A DNA stretch of 29,442 nt from Suillus spraguei (lineage: Eukaryota > Basidiomycota > Agaricomycetes > Boletales > Suillaceae). Position 1 is the first letter of the stretch. Each line of letters begins with the position of its first letter. Below the pieces are notes generated by a model. The model saw only the letters and a list, made by a program, of their open reading frames with translations, was not told the DNA's origin and did no database searches. Below are positions 11,051 to 21,672 of the stretch, one piece after another. The stretch covers positions 1-29,442 of the forward strand of contig JABCPU010000710.1 of NCBI GenBank assembly GCA_016800925.1. The letters are read 5' to 3'. A program made the position numbers and the translations under genes.

Positions 11051-11316
11051 ATTGGTGCTGGCTTTAAAACCCTATCTTTTGGCGCACATCTCACGTCTAT
11101 AGGAATCTCCACCAGTCCAAAGGCTGTCTTACCCCTTTAGCATTGCCGGCAGTATCTCACGCTTACTGCACACCATTGTAAATATTGGTGCTGGCTTTAA
11201 AACCCTATCTTTTGGCGCACATCTCACGTCTATAGGAATCTCCACCAGTCCAAAGGCTGTCTTACCCCTTTAGCATTGCCGGCAGTATCTCACGCTTACT
11301 GCACACCATTGTAAAG
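11051..11316 (+). repeat. Tandem duplication of the LTR 5' region, two 133-bp units
   Basis: The unit beginning ATTGGTGCTGGCTTTAAAAC at 11051 repeats, apparently without mismatches, at 11184, a period of 133 bp. Both units end in CACCATTGTAAA. The first junction runs into a shortened LTR start (TGTAAATATTGG) and the second into the inverted LTR copy B (TGTAAAGATAC). Confidence 0.8.
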
Positions 11317-12272
11317 ATACAACCTAGCCTGGGCTGTAGATAAACCACTGCCTAAACTAGTATGTGAGTCTTGCGCTCCGTCTAGTCTGCTTCACTTGTA
11401 AGAACAAGAGTGTTCAACCCTAAAGGGGGATGCCTATTAGTATGGTCAAGTTCGAGTCTAACTTATGTGCAAAACAAGTGTCGAGGTCAGCGGTAAGTTG
11501 CTGCAGTCAGTGATGATACTGTCAGAACTAGTGTCATGTGTAGCGGTGCTACCGTGGTTGAGATATGATCAGTAACAGTTGCGTTGAGTGAGCGATGTCG
11601 AGCGATGGTATCAGTGGTAGTGGTAAGGTTGCGAGTGGTGCAAGGAAACAGTAAAGAAAGCCGCAGTACTTTCAGCGGTAAAGCAGTGATGCATGAGAAG
11701 TTCAGTCAAATTAACTGTCAAAAGTCCAGCGGTATGCCAGCAGTAATGGAGAACAAGCGTGATGTATTAACGAGCGATAAGGAAACTTTAAAGACTATGT
11801 CCACTACTGGGTAGATCCAGAGCTAGACAATAATCCTGACCTATAGTACATGCAATGGTGTAAAATCAGGTGCTGTATCATGCAGGGTATGCAGTGCTTA
11901 TATCCTAAATCGTATGTACTCGGAATACTCTAGGTGAGATCAGTAGCGCTGGAGTGTAGTAACCACCGTAAGTAAACATGGCATGAGGCACTGCAGCACG
12001 AGGCAACATGTAATAAGGCTTGCCATGGAATCAGTGATAACGAACAGAAAACAAACGACACACCAAATGGAGCTATGTGGACGTGGCAAGGACATGGAAG
12101 GACATCAGTACGTGGAACGTGGTGCGGCAGTTGGTACGGTGTGCAGTAAGCGTGGGATGCCGCCGGTACTGCTAAAGGGGTAAGACGGCCATGGACAAGT
12201 GGTAACTCCTGTAGACGTGAGACAAGTGTCAAAATATGGGGTTTTAAGCCCAGCACCAATATGTTCGTTACA
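11310..12272 (-). mobile_element. LTR copy B, inverted, nested in copy C
   Basis: Full-length reverse complement of the 4396-5344 family: begins TGTAAAGATACAACC and ends AATATGTTCGTTACA, 963 bp. No clear target duplication is seen (ACCAT on the left, TCATC on the right). It has small differences from copy A throughout, and is solo with no internal genes. Matching open frames on opposite strands of copies A and B (for example 11930-12289) are LTR sequence, not genes. Confidence 0.75.
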
Positions 12273-12792
12273 TCATCGCTCATCACCACTCGCTCAATGC
12301 TACTGTTACTGACTTTGTTTCAATGATGCTAGTACCACTACTTACTATGCTAGTTCCAGCAGCATCACCGCTGACCACGGCAACTTACTGCTGACTACGA
12401 CGCTACTTTAGCTCACTGGTTTGACTTGGATTTAACTATACTAACAGGAATCCCCCTTTAGGGTTGAATGCTCTTGTTTCGCAAGTGAAGCAGACTAGAT
12501 GGAGTGCAAGACCACACATACTAACTTAGGAGGTAGTTTATCTATAGCCCAGGTTAGGTTGTATCTTTACACCGTCACCGGCAGCAGAGAGGTGATTAGT
12601 GAGATGTTCAAGCAAAGCGATCTCTTCAAATTCTTGCCACTGGTTAGAAGTAGTAGTGTGAATATTTTGTGTAGCCTCTGGGGTATCTAGAGAGTCATGG
12701 GAGCAGAGTGAGTGTCCAGATCCTGCAGAACCTGTGTCAGAGTACATCATGTCAATCAATAAGCAGGTATGTGTGCTTTGAGCCTTTGACAT

Positions 12793-13341
12793 ACCATCCC
12801 CAGATTCTCCAGATGGTCATGTGATAGTATCACATGACCGGCAATTTTTATTTTCATTTTCTGAAACATTTCGCTATCTGTACAGAGCCTTAGTCTGCTC
12901 CGCTACTTGACAAAAAGTCCGGTGATTTAAGAGGAGTAACCTAATCCGGATGACAGGTCACATGACCGGAAATACTTCCGGATATCATTTCCAGATATCG
13001 CTATCTTCCGGATAGGGGCTATTGGACGTGGAATTTAACAGGGACATATTGTTACTCATGTCTGAAGTATTTTCTGTGTCCCCCAAGGGAACCTGTACCT
13101 GCATGGCCAATTATGGTGTGTCTATGCAATCCTCCGCAGTAAAGTCAGGCGCTGATGCAGTGTTTTCAAACTGTATAGATGTATTAGTCATGGTGTGTAT
13201 TTTCAGTGAAACTTGCAGACACTACCCACATTTTCATCATTCTGAATTAGAGAGATCTTTTTTTGGATGCTCGCCATGCAGCAAGGCTATCAGTACACCG
13301 CTTTCGCCAGGTCTTGTTGCCCATGCTGCGCTCTGAATCTG
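12793..13341. other. Palindrome-rich intergenic DNA upstream of the Myb/SANT gene
   Basis: Contains a perfect palindrome at 12815-12839 (GGTCATGTGATA, one spacer base, TATCACATGACC). A second TCACATGACCGG lies near 12957-12969, and TCCGGAT occurs three times between 12944 and 13014. Such iterated motifs are typical of DNA-transposon subterminal regions, and the position just upstream of a Harbinger-type Myb gene fits. No convincing gene is seen in 13022-13336. Confidence 0.45.
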
Positions 13342-13494
13342 CAAGTCGGCACTGCATCAGCAAAACCCAAATGTGAGGTCCCCCTATCTCCAGTGCTGTG
13401 CAGCACTACACACTGCACAGCACTGCACAGCATTGTACATAGGGGGACTTCCCTGTATATTACATAAGTGTTTTGCTGATGTGCCACGGCTTTG
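13342..13494. repeat. 153-bp nested hairpin, MITE-like
   Basis: Three nested inverted repeats: an outer ~25-bp arm (13342-13366 against 13470-13494, core CATCAGCAAAAC/GTTTTGCTGATG); a middle perfect 10-bp arm GTCCCCCTAT (13378-13387)/ATAGGGGGAC (13439-13448); and an inner 12-bp arm AGTGCTGTGCAG/CTGCACAGCACT around 13392-13424. Transcripts across it would fold into a long hairpin. It is non-coding, and target duplications were not found. Confidence 0.65.
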
Positions 13495-14259
13495 CGGCAC
13501 ACTACGTCGGACTTTCACCTTTACACTCTGCTGGCGGCACACTTTAAAAAACATTGATTATCTCACTCGCTAGTTCATTTCTTCCGAAAAGATGAGCTTG
13601 TGCATAGAAAAACTCTCGTCAATGCCATCTTTCTAACCGTGAGCTTTACAGTAAGTTACTCGCTATTTTCTATTTGTCACGATTCTGTAACGTTTTATCA
13701 CGTGATGTCTGTCGGTTTTTGACTTCCACGTCCACAATGAACCATAATCATGCGCAGCAGTACACAAGTTAATACTTAGTATCAACCAACACACCGTTGA
13801 GTGGAGGGAGTGAATTGACCAACTTGAACGAAGTTTTGAACAATTCTTGCTTAGTGACTGAGATTATAATGATCTTCTCGCAAGGACGCTTGTTGTGTGG
13901 CGCCTCAAGGCTTATATTAATAGAGAAGACTGCCTCAACCTAGTATAACAAGAAGCCAACGGTATGACAACGAACTACACGAATTGAAAATATCCAAAAT
14001 AAAATGATAGGGCAGAAAGTCAAGGTGCGCGAGAGACGTATAGTATACGTTAAAAGGTAAGAAAACCCTGTATCCGGACTTTGCAATAGCCAAAGCCGGC
14101 GCTGAACTTGGCGAAAGCTGCCAATTCCCGATGCTAATGATCTCGTTAAGATCCACCAGGACAGACCATACACGACACAGAAGGCAAACTATACCGGGGA
14201 GACGGAAAGGCAAGGGGAGCACAGAGAGAAACCGAATAGGATGGAGTGATAGTGACTTT
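13495..14259. other. Gene-free stretch downstream of the cyclin-domain gene
   Basis: The part next to 14260 probably includes the 3' untranslated region of the minus-strand cyclin gene. Open frames at 13935-14288 run across its stop codon in other frames and show no domain. Immediately after the hairpin is GTGCCACGGCTTTGCGGCAC, which can form a small stem. Nothing else recognised. Confidence 0.5.
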
Positions 14260-16027
14260 TCACCCAAGAGTGGTCTGGCAAGGACCATAACGACCTACAG
14301 AGTGGGCCAAATGCGCACCAATGGCACTCAAAGGACCCCCAACTGCAGCTCCCCAGGTCCCTTGGGTAATGAATTCCAGTAAATCCATCGCGGTCGTAGG
14401 CTGCCTCGATTCAGGTGCAAAATTGTGACTGCCCGGGGCAATACCCATTATACGAGGGTTCTTATTGACGATAGGGTCTGCCTCGGGACACCAGTCACTG
14501 GGGTCCGGGAGACAGGCCAAGGGCTTGACTGGAGTGGGTGCGTGGATTATCAGGGGATCCTGGCGGGACGCTACAGAAATTTTCTTCTTCTGGCTGCGGT
14601 ATCGGATGAATGTCGTGTTAACATCTGTGGCTTCATTGACAGCGAGTATATCATTAAGAACGCGAAATATGACGACACTTTTGTCACTAGAAAGTTGGCT
14701 AGAGGAGCCACGAAGCCCAAGTACCCAACTATGCAATGAAGACCTGGGGATGTACCCGAGGTAGCCTAGGGAGGCCAGCGCGGTCTTTTCAACATTAGTG
14801 AGAGTGGCAGAAGGAATTGCAGTCATCTTGACCCTAGATAGAGGTTCAGCAGTCAAGTTATTCAGTGGGATGGCTCCACGCACCATGTCTTGCTCGGGAG
14901 GCAAGAGTCGTTGACTAGTTTGTCGGCCAGCCTTGCAACGACGACGAAAGCAGAGAATAGAAGCTCGTCGAAAGTGGCCATGCCACAACAGTGGAGATGG
15001 TTGAAGATCGAGATTCCTAGGAAATCATTCCCTTGGCCTATTTCTGCCATGGTAATCTTAGAGATGTACCACAACGCGTGAATGGCAACCATTTGAGGAT
15101 TGCCAACGGATTCAAGAATGAATCGAATACGGGTGCCAATGATGGAGGTCACGTAATTTCGCCCATCCAATTCCCTGCTCATTGAATGAATAATCGAGTT
15201 GAATACCTTGCCAAATAATGACTCACGGGTCGGGGAATATTTTATCTGCGTCTGCTTTGATAGCCAACGAGTACATGAAATGCGCGGAAAGGCTAGAGAA
15301 CGCAGTTGCAATTCCATCAAGATCCGGGTTTTTGCGCGCCATGACTCGAGGGACAGCGCTGCCACCCGGACGTTCAGGAGTATCTAAGGAAGTTACGACC
15401 ACCCCGACGACATCGTCCGAAGTCAACTGGGAGAGATGATTGTCTTTACCATGCCTCCCTTTGGCGACGTCAGAGCGAGCGACCGAAGATAGAGGAGTAA
15501 CACAACCGAGACCAGGAGGGACCATGGGCGCTGAATTGCTCAGCGCGACATCCTTGGAAAGGGCGCGCAAGCGAGGCGGCAAGCGCGACGGCTGAGACAT
15601 GTCAAACAGAGGGTGTTTGAGCGAGTAGGAGGGCCCGCTCCCACAGCAGGCGCTCGCAAAGTTGCCTCCGGCAACTTTCGAGGAACTGGCAGCAGCAAAA
15701 AGGAACAATTCAAGCTTTTGTAACTCCGTCTGAGTTGAGCACGCTTTTACGTCGTGTGGGAGTTCCGCAGCCCCTTGCACGAGGTGGGGGTGATCAACAA
15801 AGTAAGAACGTGTTACCCGTGAATGGGCGAAGGGGTCTTCCATGCATGTGATACTAAGTGTCTGCGGGGCCTCGATCGTGCCCCTACTGCTCTTCATATT
15901 TCCGCTGTCAAAGATCGGTGGCGGAAGGGTGTCTGCGTCAGGGGAGCAAGCACATATTAGCTTTTTGGAGTACGGGTTACAGACATTTCGAAGAGTGCCT
16001 TGAAGCAAGCGTACCTCTAGTAGTCAT
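14260..16027 (-). CDS. Cyclin-domain protein (PHO80/PCL-like)
   Basis: Probably a regulatory partner of a cyclin-dependent kinase. Model: ATG at 16025-16027, intron 15933-16014, exon 15932-15227, intron 15175-15226, exon 15174-14884, intron 14834-14883, exon 14833-14260. The exons total 1584 nt, giving 527 aa in one frame. An alternative start without the first intron is the ATG ending at 16008. Residues about 1-240 are Ser/Pro-rich and low in structure. The central exon contains RIRFILESVGNPQMVAIHAL and FDELLFSAFVVVARLADKLV, and the next NDSCLPSKTWVKM, LTNVEKTALASLGY and SSLHSWV. This is the usual cyclin-box order: the helix carrying the kinase-contacting residues, the 'hosts/faa' helix, then the NxxE..LxxL helix and the following W. 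The C-terminus is Pro-rich. The subfamily is inferred; the cyclin fold is fairly sure. Confidence 0.72.
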
Positions 16028-16666
16028 TATGATCAATCAAGTGTGAACAGGGATGCTGAATGCTGATTCAGGGAGTACAAATGAACAGTGCAAACCCAAG
16101 TAAATGCGGGGCGCCTTTTGTATCACGTCCCTCTCCACAATAGGAGCAGAGTGAGCGTGGACAAGTTGTTCAAGCGGTTTTGACCTCCAATTACAACTGT
16201 AATACTCTCGACGCCACTGTGGACCAAGTCAAAGCAGGTGGTGCTCACCGCCGCCACAACGATGTGGAATTAAAGCTAGGACAATGAAATTATATGGTTG
16301 AGAATTTTCATGCGCTCAAAACGCAGGGACAACGACAACCCTGTCGGGACAAAGCAGTTGAAGTGGCGAATACCACTCGGAGTTGTTGGACCTTCATCAT
16401 TTCGTGTTACACAACTTGATCATTTCCAAAAATGGACTGTTGTCAAGAAACACGTTTACAACTTGCGCGAGAACAATTGTTTGTTGTTATAGGTGCGACC
16501 CCAGTTCACAAAGGGCTGTTTGTTTCGAACGTTTTCTTGGAAACTTGTCACCAAGGACTAGTTGAGTGGCGAATTCAGAGTCGGCAGAGGAACATAAACA
16601 AACAAACATTACATTGAGGAAACTGCAGAAACGATACATATGCCACTATATGCTCGAGATCATCGT
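16028..16666. other. Intergenic region between cyclin-domain gene and cactin
   Basis: Lies upstream of the cyclin-domain gene and downstream of cactin, both on the minus strand. Short plus-strand frames at 16298-16617 overlap each other and carry no recognisable domain. No clear TATA box or repeat was found. Confidence 0.5.
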
Positions 16667-19131
16667 CTACTTCCGATAGAACTGTGGCAGTGAATGAGCA
16701 CTGTATACAAGAACTAATTATGGAAGAACCTACATTACGACGGAAATTGAACCAAAGTGACAGACATCCTCTATCAAAACTACTTCGGAACCCCCTGTGC
16801 CAGCACGTTCAGTATTGACGTGACAGAGCCAGGAGGCGAGGCTCACCGTTTATGTGAAAACTCCCACTCCCGATTGACGATCCTGAAACCAATGTCTTCA
16901 TATGGAGGCCCAGCGCTGAAATGCAGTAACACGGTGTCCTCATTCCCGGGTTCCCTGACGATTTTGTACGTAGGTGCTTTTGATTTGTCGATCAGATCCG
17001 GGTAAAAGATGTTGAACTGAGGTATGACGTGAGTTAGAAGTCAGTTGTAGCGCAATCAACACATACTTTATAGCCCTGAACGACCTTCGGGGGCGGGTTG
17101 TCGACGCTAATTAATCGCGTCAAGAGAAGGTTGAGGAAAGGAGGCAGAGCACGCACTCGTAGTGAGTCTGATTGTACTTATTCCATTCGTAGCCGGTATG
17201 CACGCGGTTGAAGTATCTGGGTTTTCGAGGTCGGTATTTATCCTCCCAATTATATGACGTAGGATTTGCAATGTTCTCCTCAAGGTTAAAGAGCTCCTCC
17301 TCTTCGTCAAGTTCTTTCTCTGCCTCAGCCCTGTACAAAGCTTCGGAAGCGAGGTCAGCACCGCTTGCAATCTCTGGAACTTCGACTTCAATTGTAGGTT
17401 GAGCAGCCTTAGGCACGAAGCGCGAGGCAGCGACCGCGTGACGCTGTTTCAGCTGTCCAACAATAAGCGGGAATTCAACCAACGCGAAAATCGATCCATA
17501 CCAAAGCACGAAGGTCATCAAGCTCTGTCACTATATCGATTTCACGTTCATCTTCCGTTAACTTCCTGATGTCTATCAGTGTCGGACTCATAGATCTATC
17601 ATAAGGTTCCATATCCTCCTGCGCATCTGGTTCTGTTGTGGTCGTAGGTGCCACATAATTCGCGTCCTTCAGCCCTTGAGCTGCTGATCGAGCAACACCA
17701 GCAAGAAGCTCCTCCTGTGCGTGTAGAGCCTCGTCGCGCTGGCGCTTGCGTAACTGCTCGAGTCGATTGCGAACAACAACTTCATGCAGGCTCTTCAATT
17801 TTGCCTGTCATGTAAGGATCAGCTACGGTATTATGCTCCTGCAAGGAAAAGGCATACCTTTGCTTTCCAAACCAGTAGTCTCTTGAGGAGCTCTTCCCAG
17901 TAGTCCGTATCAATAGGTTCGCCGCTTGCAAGCTTTGCCTGAATCTGCTTTTGAAGCGTTGCAAGATGGTCGTAGCTTTTACCAGACAAGAGCGCAGTGA
18001 TTTCTGATTCCACAGCAACTGCTGCTTCTACCCCCATGCATTCACTGGCTTTGATTCTGTCGATGCGGTCTTTGCAGACCACCATCATATTCTGAGGACA
18101 CAATCAGCTAAGGCAGAACAACAGATGCAACCAACATACTGTCCAGAAGTCAATGTCCACCTCAGAAGTCTCAAGTGAGAGGTAACGCTCAATATCATCA
18201 TGGAGTTCGTCAATTTGGTCAGGCGAAAGATTCTGTGAGACCAGTTAGTTGCATGATACAACGTTCGAGGTCTAGCACACGTACGTCGAGAATGTTATAC
18301 GGTTCGTCAAGGTCAATTTCAAGCCCGGCATCATCCTCGACATGATCTTCGTCCAGCGGACGTGCATACTTCAAGTTCAAGGCCAAGAAGTCGATAGCTT
18401 TTGCCCTCTTTTCCCTTATGCGAATGGCAGCTCGGCTTCGCTCCTGTTCCAACTGGAACTCCCCATCCTTTGCTATCCATTCCGACATCTGAGCAGACTC
18501 CGCCATTCTTGCCATGCGCGACTCTTCCTCTTCTCGTAGGCGTTGCTCCGCTTCCCGTTCCGCTCTGCGTCTGTTCAACCTCTCGAGCTCCTCCTTAGCA
18601 TCTTGCCTTCTAATCGCATCTTTACGCTGTGCCTCTGCGAGGGACAAACCCTGCTTACGGTCTTTCTCATTCTTCTTATGCCAGCGGAACTGCTGCCCGA
18701 GGTTGACGTCGTGGAAGGGATTATCGGTTGCGCTGTACACACTAAGTTCAGCAACTTGGCGAGCTTCTTCTTCTTCCTTTATTCGCAATTTCTCTGCTTT
18801 ACGGGCCCTGCGCTCCTCAGACTTTTCGCGCTTGCGTCTGCTTCAGGTAAGTGGGGCATCGACGTGAATGGAAAACAAATACATACTTCTTATCCTTGCG
18901 TTCATCATCTTTGCCTCTACTGTTACTTCGCTCTCTCTGTCGGCGTGGGTGTTCCTCGTCGTAATCCCTACTCCGACTGCGCCGCCGCTTCTTGTACTCG
19001 TCTGGTTCCCTTTTAGAAGAGCGCTTCTCGTCATTGACACGGTTTCTGCCTCTATCTGGCTCTCTATGTGAAGAACTCCTGTAATTGTGGTCTCTTTCGC
19101 GATCATATGAGCGAGAGCGGTGATGGACCAT
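16667..19131 (-). CDS. Cactin, spliceosome-associated protein
   Basis: Cactin is a conserved nuclear factor linked to the spliceosome (Cay1 in fission yeast). The N-terminus is an RS-like low-complexity tract rich in Arg, Ser, Glu and Lys, followed by a charged helical region. Then comes the middle cactin domain (SAEQ-type helices, with DEPYNIL and LSPDQIDELHDDIERYLSLE) and a second helical block with GKSYDHLATLQKQIQAKL and DTDYWEELLKRLL. The conserved C-terminal domain has KYRPRKPRYFNRVHTGYEWN, FNIFYPDLIDKSKAPTYKI, YEDIGFRIVNREWEFSHKR and GFRSSFDRGCLSLWFNFRR, ending FYRK before the stop at 16667-16669. All junctions join in frame through short GT-AG introns, and no frameshift was found. The chosen start MVHHRSRS is at 19129-19131; an in-frame ATG seven codons upstream (19152) is possible. 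Estimated length is about 680 aa. Confidence 0.9.
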
Positions 19132-19363
19132 GATTTGTGACAAGTTCGACAATCACTCGGACCCTCCAAAGTTGCTAGGCACAATGTTTGACGTTGTTTA
19201 CACCGACCTGAATTCAGGCAAGGTTGTCTACTCTTGTATGAGGACATCTTGTGAGATCGTGTCCATCACTTCTATTCTTTCAATTCTTCCGCAGGATCTC
19301 AGTTTTCTGAGTCGCAAGTTGTATAGCACGTGCAAGCGTTGATTTTTCTGACTGCAAGGAGCC
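19132..19363. promoter_or_regulatory. Shared divergent promoter region, cactin/ClpX
   Basis: Only 232 bp separate the two start codons on opposite strands, so both promoters and 5' untranslated regions must lie here or overlap. No canonical TATA box stands out. Confidence 0.6.
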
Positions 19364-21672
19364 ATGCTATCGAGGCTTCCGCACACCTGTCGAGTACACT
19401 CCTTACGGGTCCTCTCACGCAATCTGCAGACGCAGGCACGATACGAATATCCCTTGCGCAATGAACAAGATGATGGCTCGTTTCTGCCACGATCTGGACT
19501 TGCGACGCCACGACAGGTAATGGTCATCCTTGCATTTCGACTTAAAGAAAGGCTCATGAGTTTTTATTGACAGCTTGTACGATACCTCGATGAATATGTA
19601 ATTGGGCAGGAGATTGCGAAGAAAGTCCTTTCCGTCGCGTAAGCATCCATACGTATTGCTTTATATCATATGTAACTGAGGCAGTGGGAAGTGTATTCAA
19701 CCACTATACCCGTGTCCGTGCAAACCTTGCCGCCTTTGACGATGAGAATGGTGCGGACCCATGGTCCGAAGCGAATGCAGATGATGGTGTGTGCTATTTA
19801 TATTTTTGCCAGAGAGGATGCCAATGGACTCAGCACACTCTGGTGTGTCATCTGCACAATTACACCCACACCCCCAGCGTGCCCTCTCGTCTCAATTACC
19901 ACTCCAACCTCGACAACCAGTCTCGTTATTCGAGAAGAGCAATGTGCTGGTGATGTACTCAGAAAAACTTCATGTGGAAGTATACTCTGCTCAGAAATAC
20001 TGTTTACTATAGAGGACCGACAGGATCAGGGAAGACTTTACTCGCGCGTACCCTTGCACGCGTCCTTGACGTTCCATTTTCCGTCAGTGATGCGACATCT
20101 TTTACGCAGGTGTGATAACTTTTACTCCCCTTACAAGATTTTTACCCCTCACTATGTTGAACTAGGCTGGCTGTGAGTCTAACTGATTGATTCACTTGAA
20201 GGTCAGCTGATATCTCTCCAGATGTCGGAGAGGATGTTGATATGTGCATACAACGATTGGTACGCGCATATAAGTTGAAGCGTGTGGACAGTCTCATTCT
20301 GTACTACCTAGCTGCAGGCAGCCAATTGGGACTCGTATCGGGCCAGGTAATTCTCATCTTCACCTTGTTCATAGACTATGTTACTGTTTCAGCTCTTCTT
20401 ATCTCTGTCTATTTCACTTACAGCACAGGTATCGTATACATTGACGAAGTCGATAAGATTGCACGTAAATCCTCATCTACGACTGAGAGTTCACGAGATG
20501 TCGGTGGAGAGGGAGTGCAGCAAGCTCTTTTACGAATGATGGAGGGTTCCATTGTCACTGTACAAGGAAAGCCGTCGTCACTAGAACCACCAGCACCCAC
20601 GGCACGAGGGAGGGGCTCACCAGCTGCCGTACAGCGTAAGCCTCATCGGAACATATGGTATGCGCGAGGAGTACTAATATGTCAGCCAGAGAGACCTGAT
20701 ACCTACCATATTGATACTTCGAATGTGCTCTTTATCCTTAGTGGTGCGTTTGTAGGGCTTGATACCGTCGTGAAGCGACGGGTGAGCAAAGGTGTATGTT
20801 TCTCATCTCTATCTTATATCATATCCAGCTCTTATTGATTGGCACTCCTACAAATGCAGTCCATTGGTTTTACTGCAAACCTCGCACCTACGGAGGAAGA
20901 CTCGGACAGCAAGGGTTTTATGCCGTTCTTTACATCGAACCGCCGACCATCAGAAACTTGTTAGAGATGGTTGAACCCTCTGGTAAGTTATGTTTTATTA
21001 AAATATTCTCTCACACCTCAAACTTCCATTCAGATCTAGTGAAATACGGGTAACTCACTTGTCACATACTGTATCAAAATTTTCGAATTCATTTTCCCTG
21101 CATAGCTTTATTCCTGAGTTTATTTCCCGCCTCCCAACTTTAACAACACTATCCCCGCTAAGCACCCAGGATTTACGACGCATTATGACCGACGTCCGTG
21201 GGTCACTTATCAGCCAGTACACCGCGCTCTTTGGTCACTCGGGCGTGGAGATTCGGTTTACAACAGCATCTATTGATCAAATTTGTTCGCAAGCTGTCGA
21301 AAGAGGCGGAGGGGCGAGAGGACTGAGGGGGATTATGGTAGCTTTCGTTTATTCGGAAAATTCATCGGTGTGCTCATTAAACGCTGCAGGAATCATTGCT
21401 GTTAGATGCGATGTACGAAGTCCCGTGAGTCTTCAATCCTTTTACTGTTGTATACATTTGTTGATTTTCTCTGGCGTTTCACCAGTGGATCGGTGTGATG
21501 TTTCCTCCCCTGACCGCTGCTCACGTTAATGTTGTCCAAGAATGTCCGTTATGTTCTGATAACGAGGGACATGGTGCTAGGAAAGTCACCAGCTCTTTAT
21601 TGGATGCGTGGGGACGGCCCCGCGTTTTGGGCGGCCTGGGCGGATGAGGAGCAGCGAGCGGAAAGGCATTAG
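19364..21672 (+). CDS. Mitochondrial ClpX, ATP-dependent unfoldase
   Basis: AAA+ unfoldase of the mitochondrial matrix that feeds proteins to ClpP or remodels enzymes. It starts [20 protein letters not shown], an Arg/Ser/Leu-rich presequence without acidic residues, as expected for import. It continues with [31 protein letters not shown], the Walker A GPTGSGKT, then [20 protein letters not shown] (containing the GYVG pore loop), Walker [53 protein letters not shown] and the C-terminal [11 protein letters not shown] with its arginine. The N-terminal zinc domain of bacterial ClpX is absent. About 15 exons were traced, including two 7-nt exons (20166-20172 and 21486-21492). One base is missing near 20947 (between FTSNRR and NLLEMVEPS), shifting the frame; otherwise about 515 aa. 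A 50-nt intron-like segment at about 20634-20690 must be kept to stay in frame. Confidence 0.88.

Larger units (their letters stand above)
11035..12571 (+). mobile_element. LTR copy C, broken, inserted in the Myb/SANT gene and hosting copy B
   Basis: The 5' end TGTAACGAACATATGTATTGG (11035) and the 3' end GTTGTATCTTTACA (12571) match the ends of LTR copy A in the same orientation. Copy C's middle (roughly LTR positions 150-650) is missing, and copy B lies there in reverse. Flanks are CCTGT (11030-11034) and CCGTC (12572-12576), an imperfect target duplication that resembles the CCGC of copy A. Confidence 0.65.
10300..12792 (-). pseudogene. Myb/SANT-like DNA-binding protein (transposon-associated), split by nested LTRs
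   Basis: The N-terminal part (12792 down to 12572) contains WQEFEEIALLEHLTNHLSAA, the first helix region of the Myb/SANT-like domain (Pfam Myb_DNA-bind_3 type). The remainder resumes at 11034 with NFPKHVW, then SCKNKWGALKSAYHQVQF, TWSNVDGVGV and SVWNELVK. A ~50-nt intron (donor GTGAGT, acceptor CAAAG, near 10737-10790) joins this to KPFASKGFIHLATMDQMM, the usual C-terminal part of the domain. A Ser/Pro-rich tail follows. The 1.54 kb between the halves is LTR DNA inserted inside the domain, just after AAGDG. Proteins of this family accompany PIF/Harbinger transposases and many have been domesticated. The gene is disrupted; removing the insert would restore one frame apart from a short target duplication. 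Confidence 0.7.

Noticed and set aside
4396..12272. Palindromic long-read artefact as the cause of the inverted repeats
   Set aside because: The arms differ by many substitutions and the spacers are different DNA, which a turned-around read would not give. Only long spanning reads could exclude it fully.
11035..12571. A complete LTR retrotransposon between two LTRs
   Set aside because: No gag, protease, reverse transcriptase, RNase H or integrase motif is present anywhere between the LTR copies, and their orientations conflict.
20634..20690. Possible 50-nt intron in ClpX with GTAAGC donor and a TACTAAT branch-like motif
   Set aside because: Removing it would put the downstream exon out of frame, while keeping it leaves one continuous frame. 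It remains possible if another one-base error exists here.
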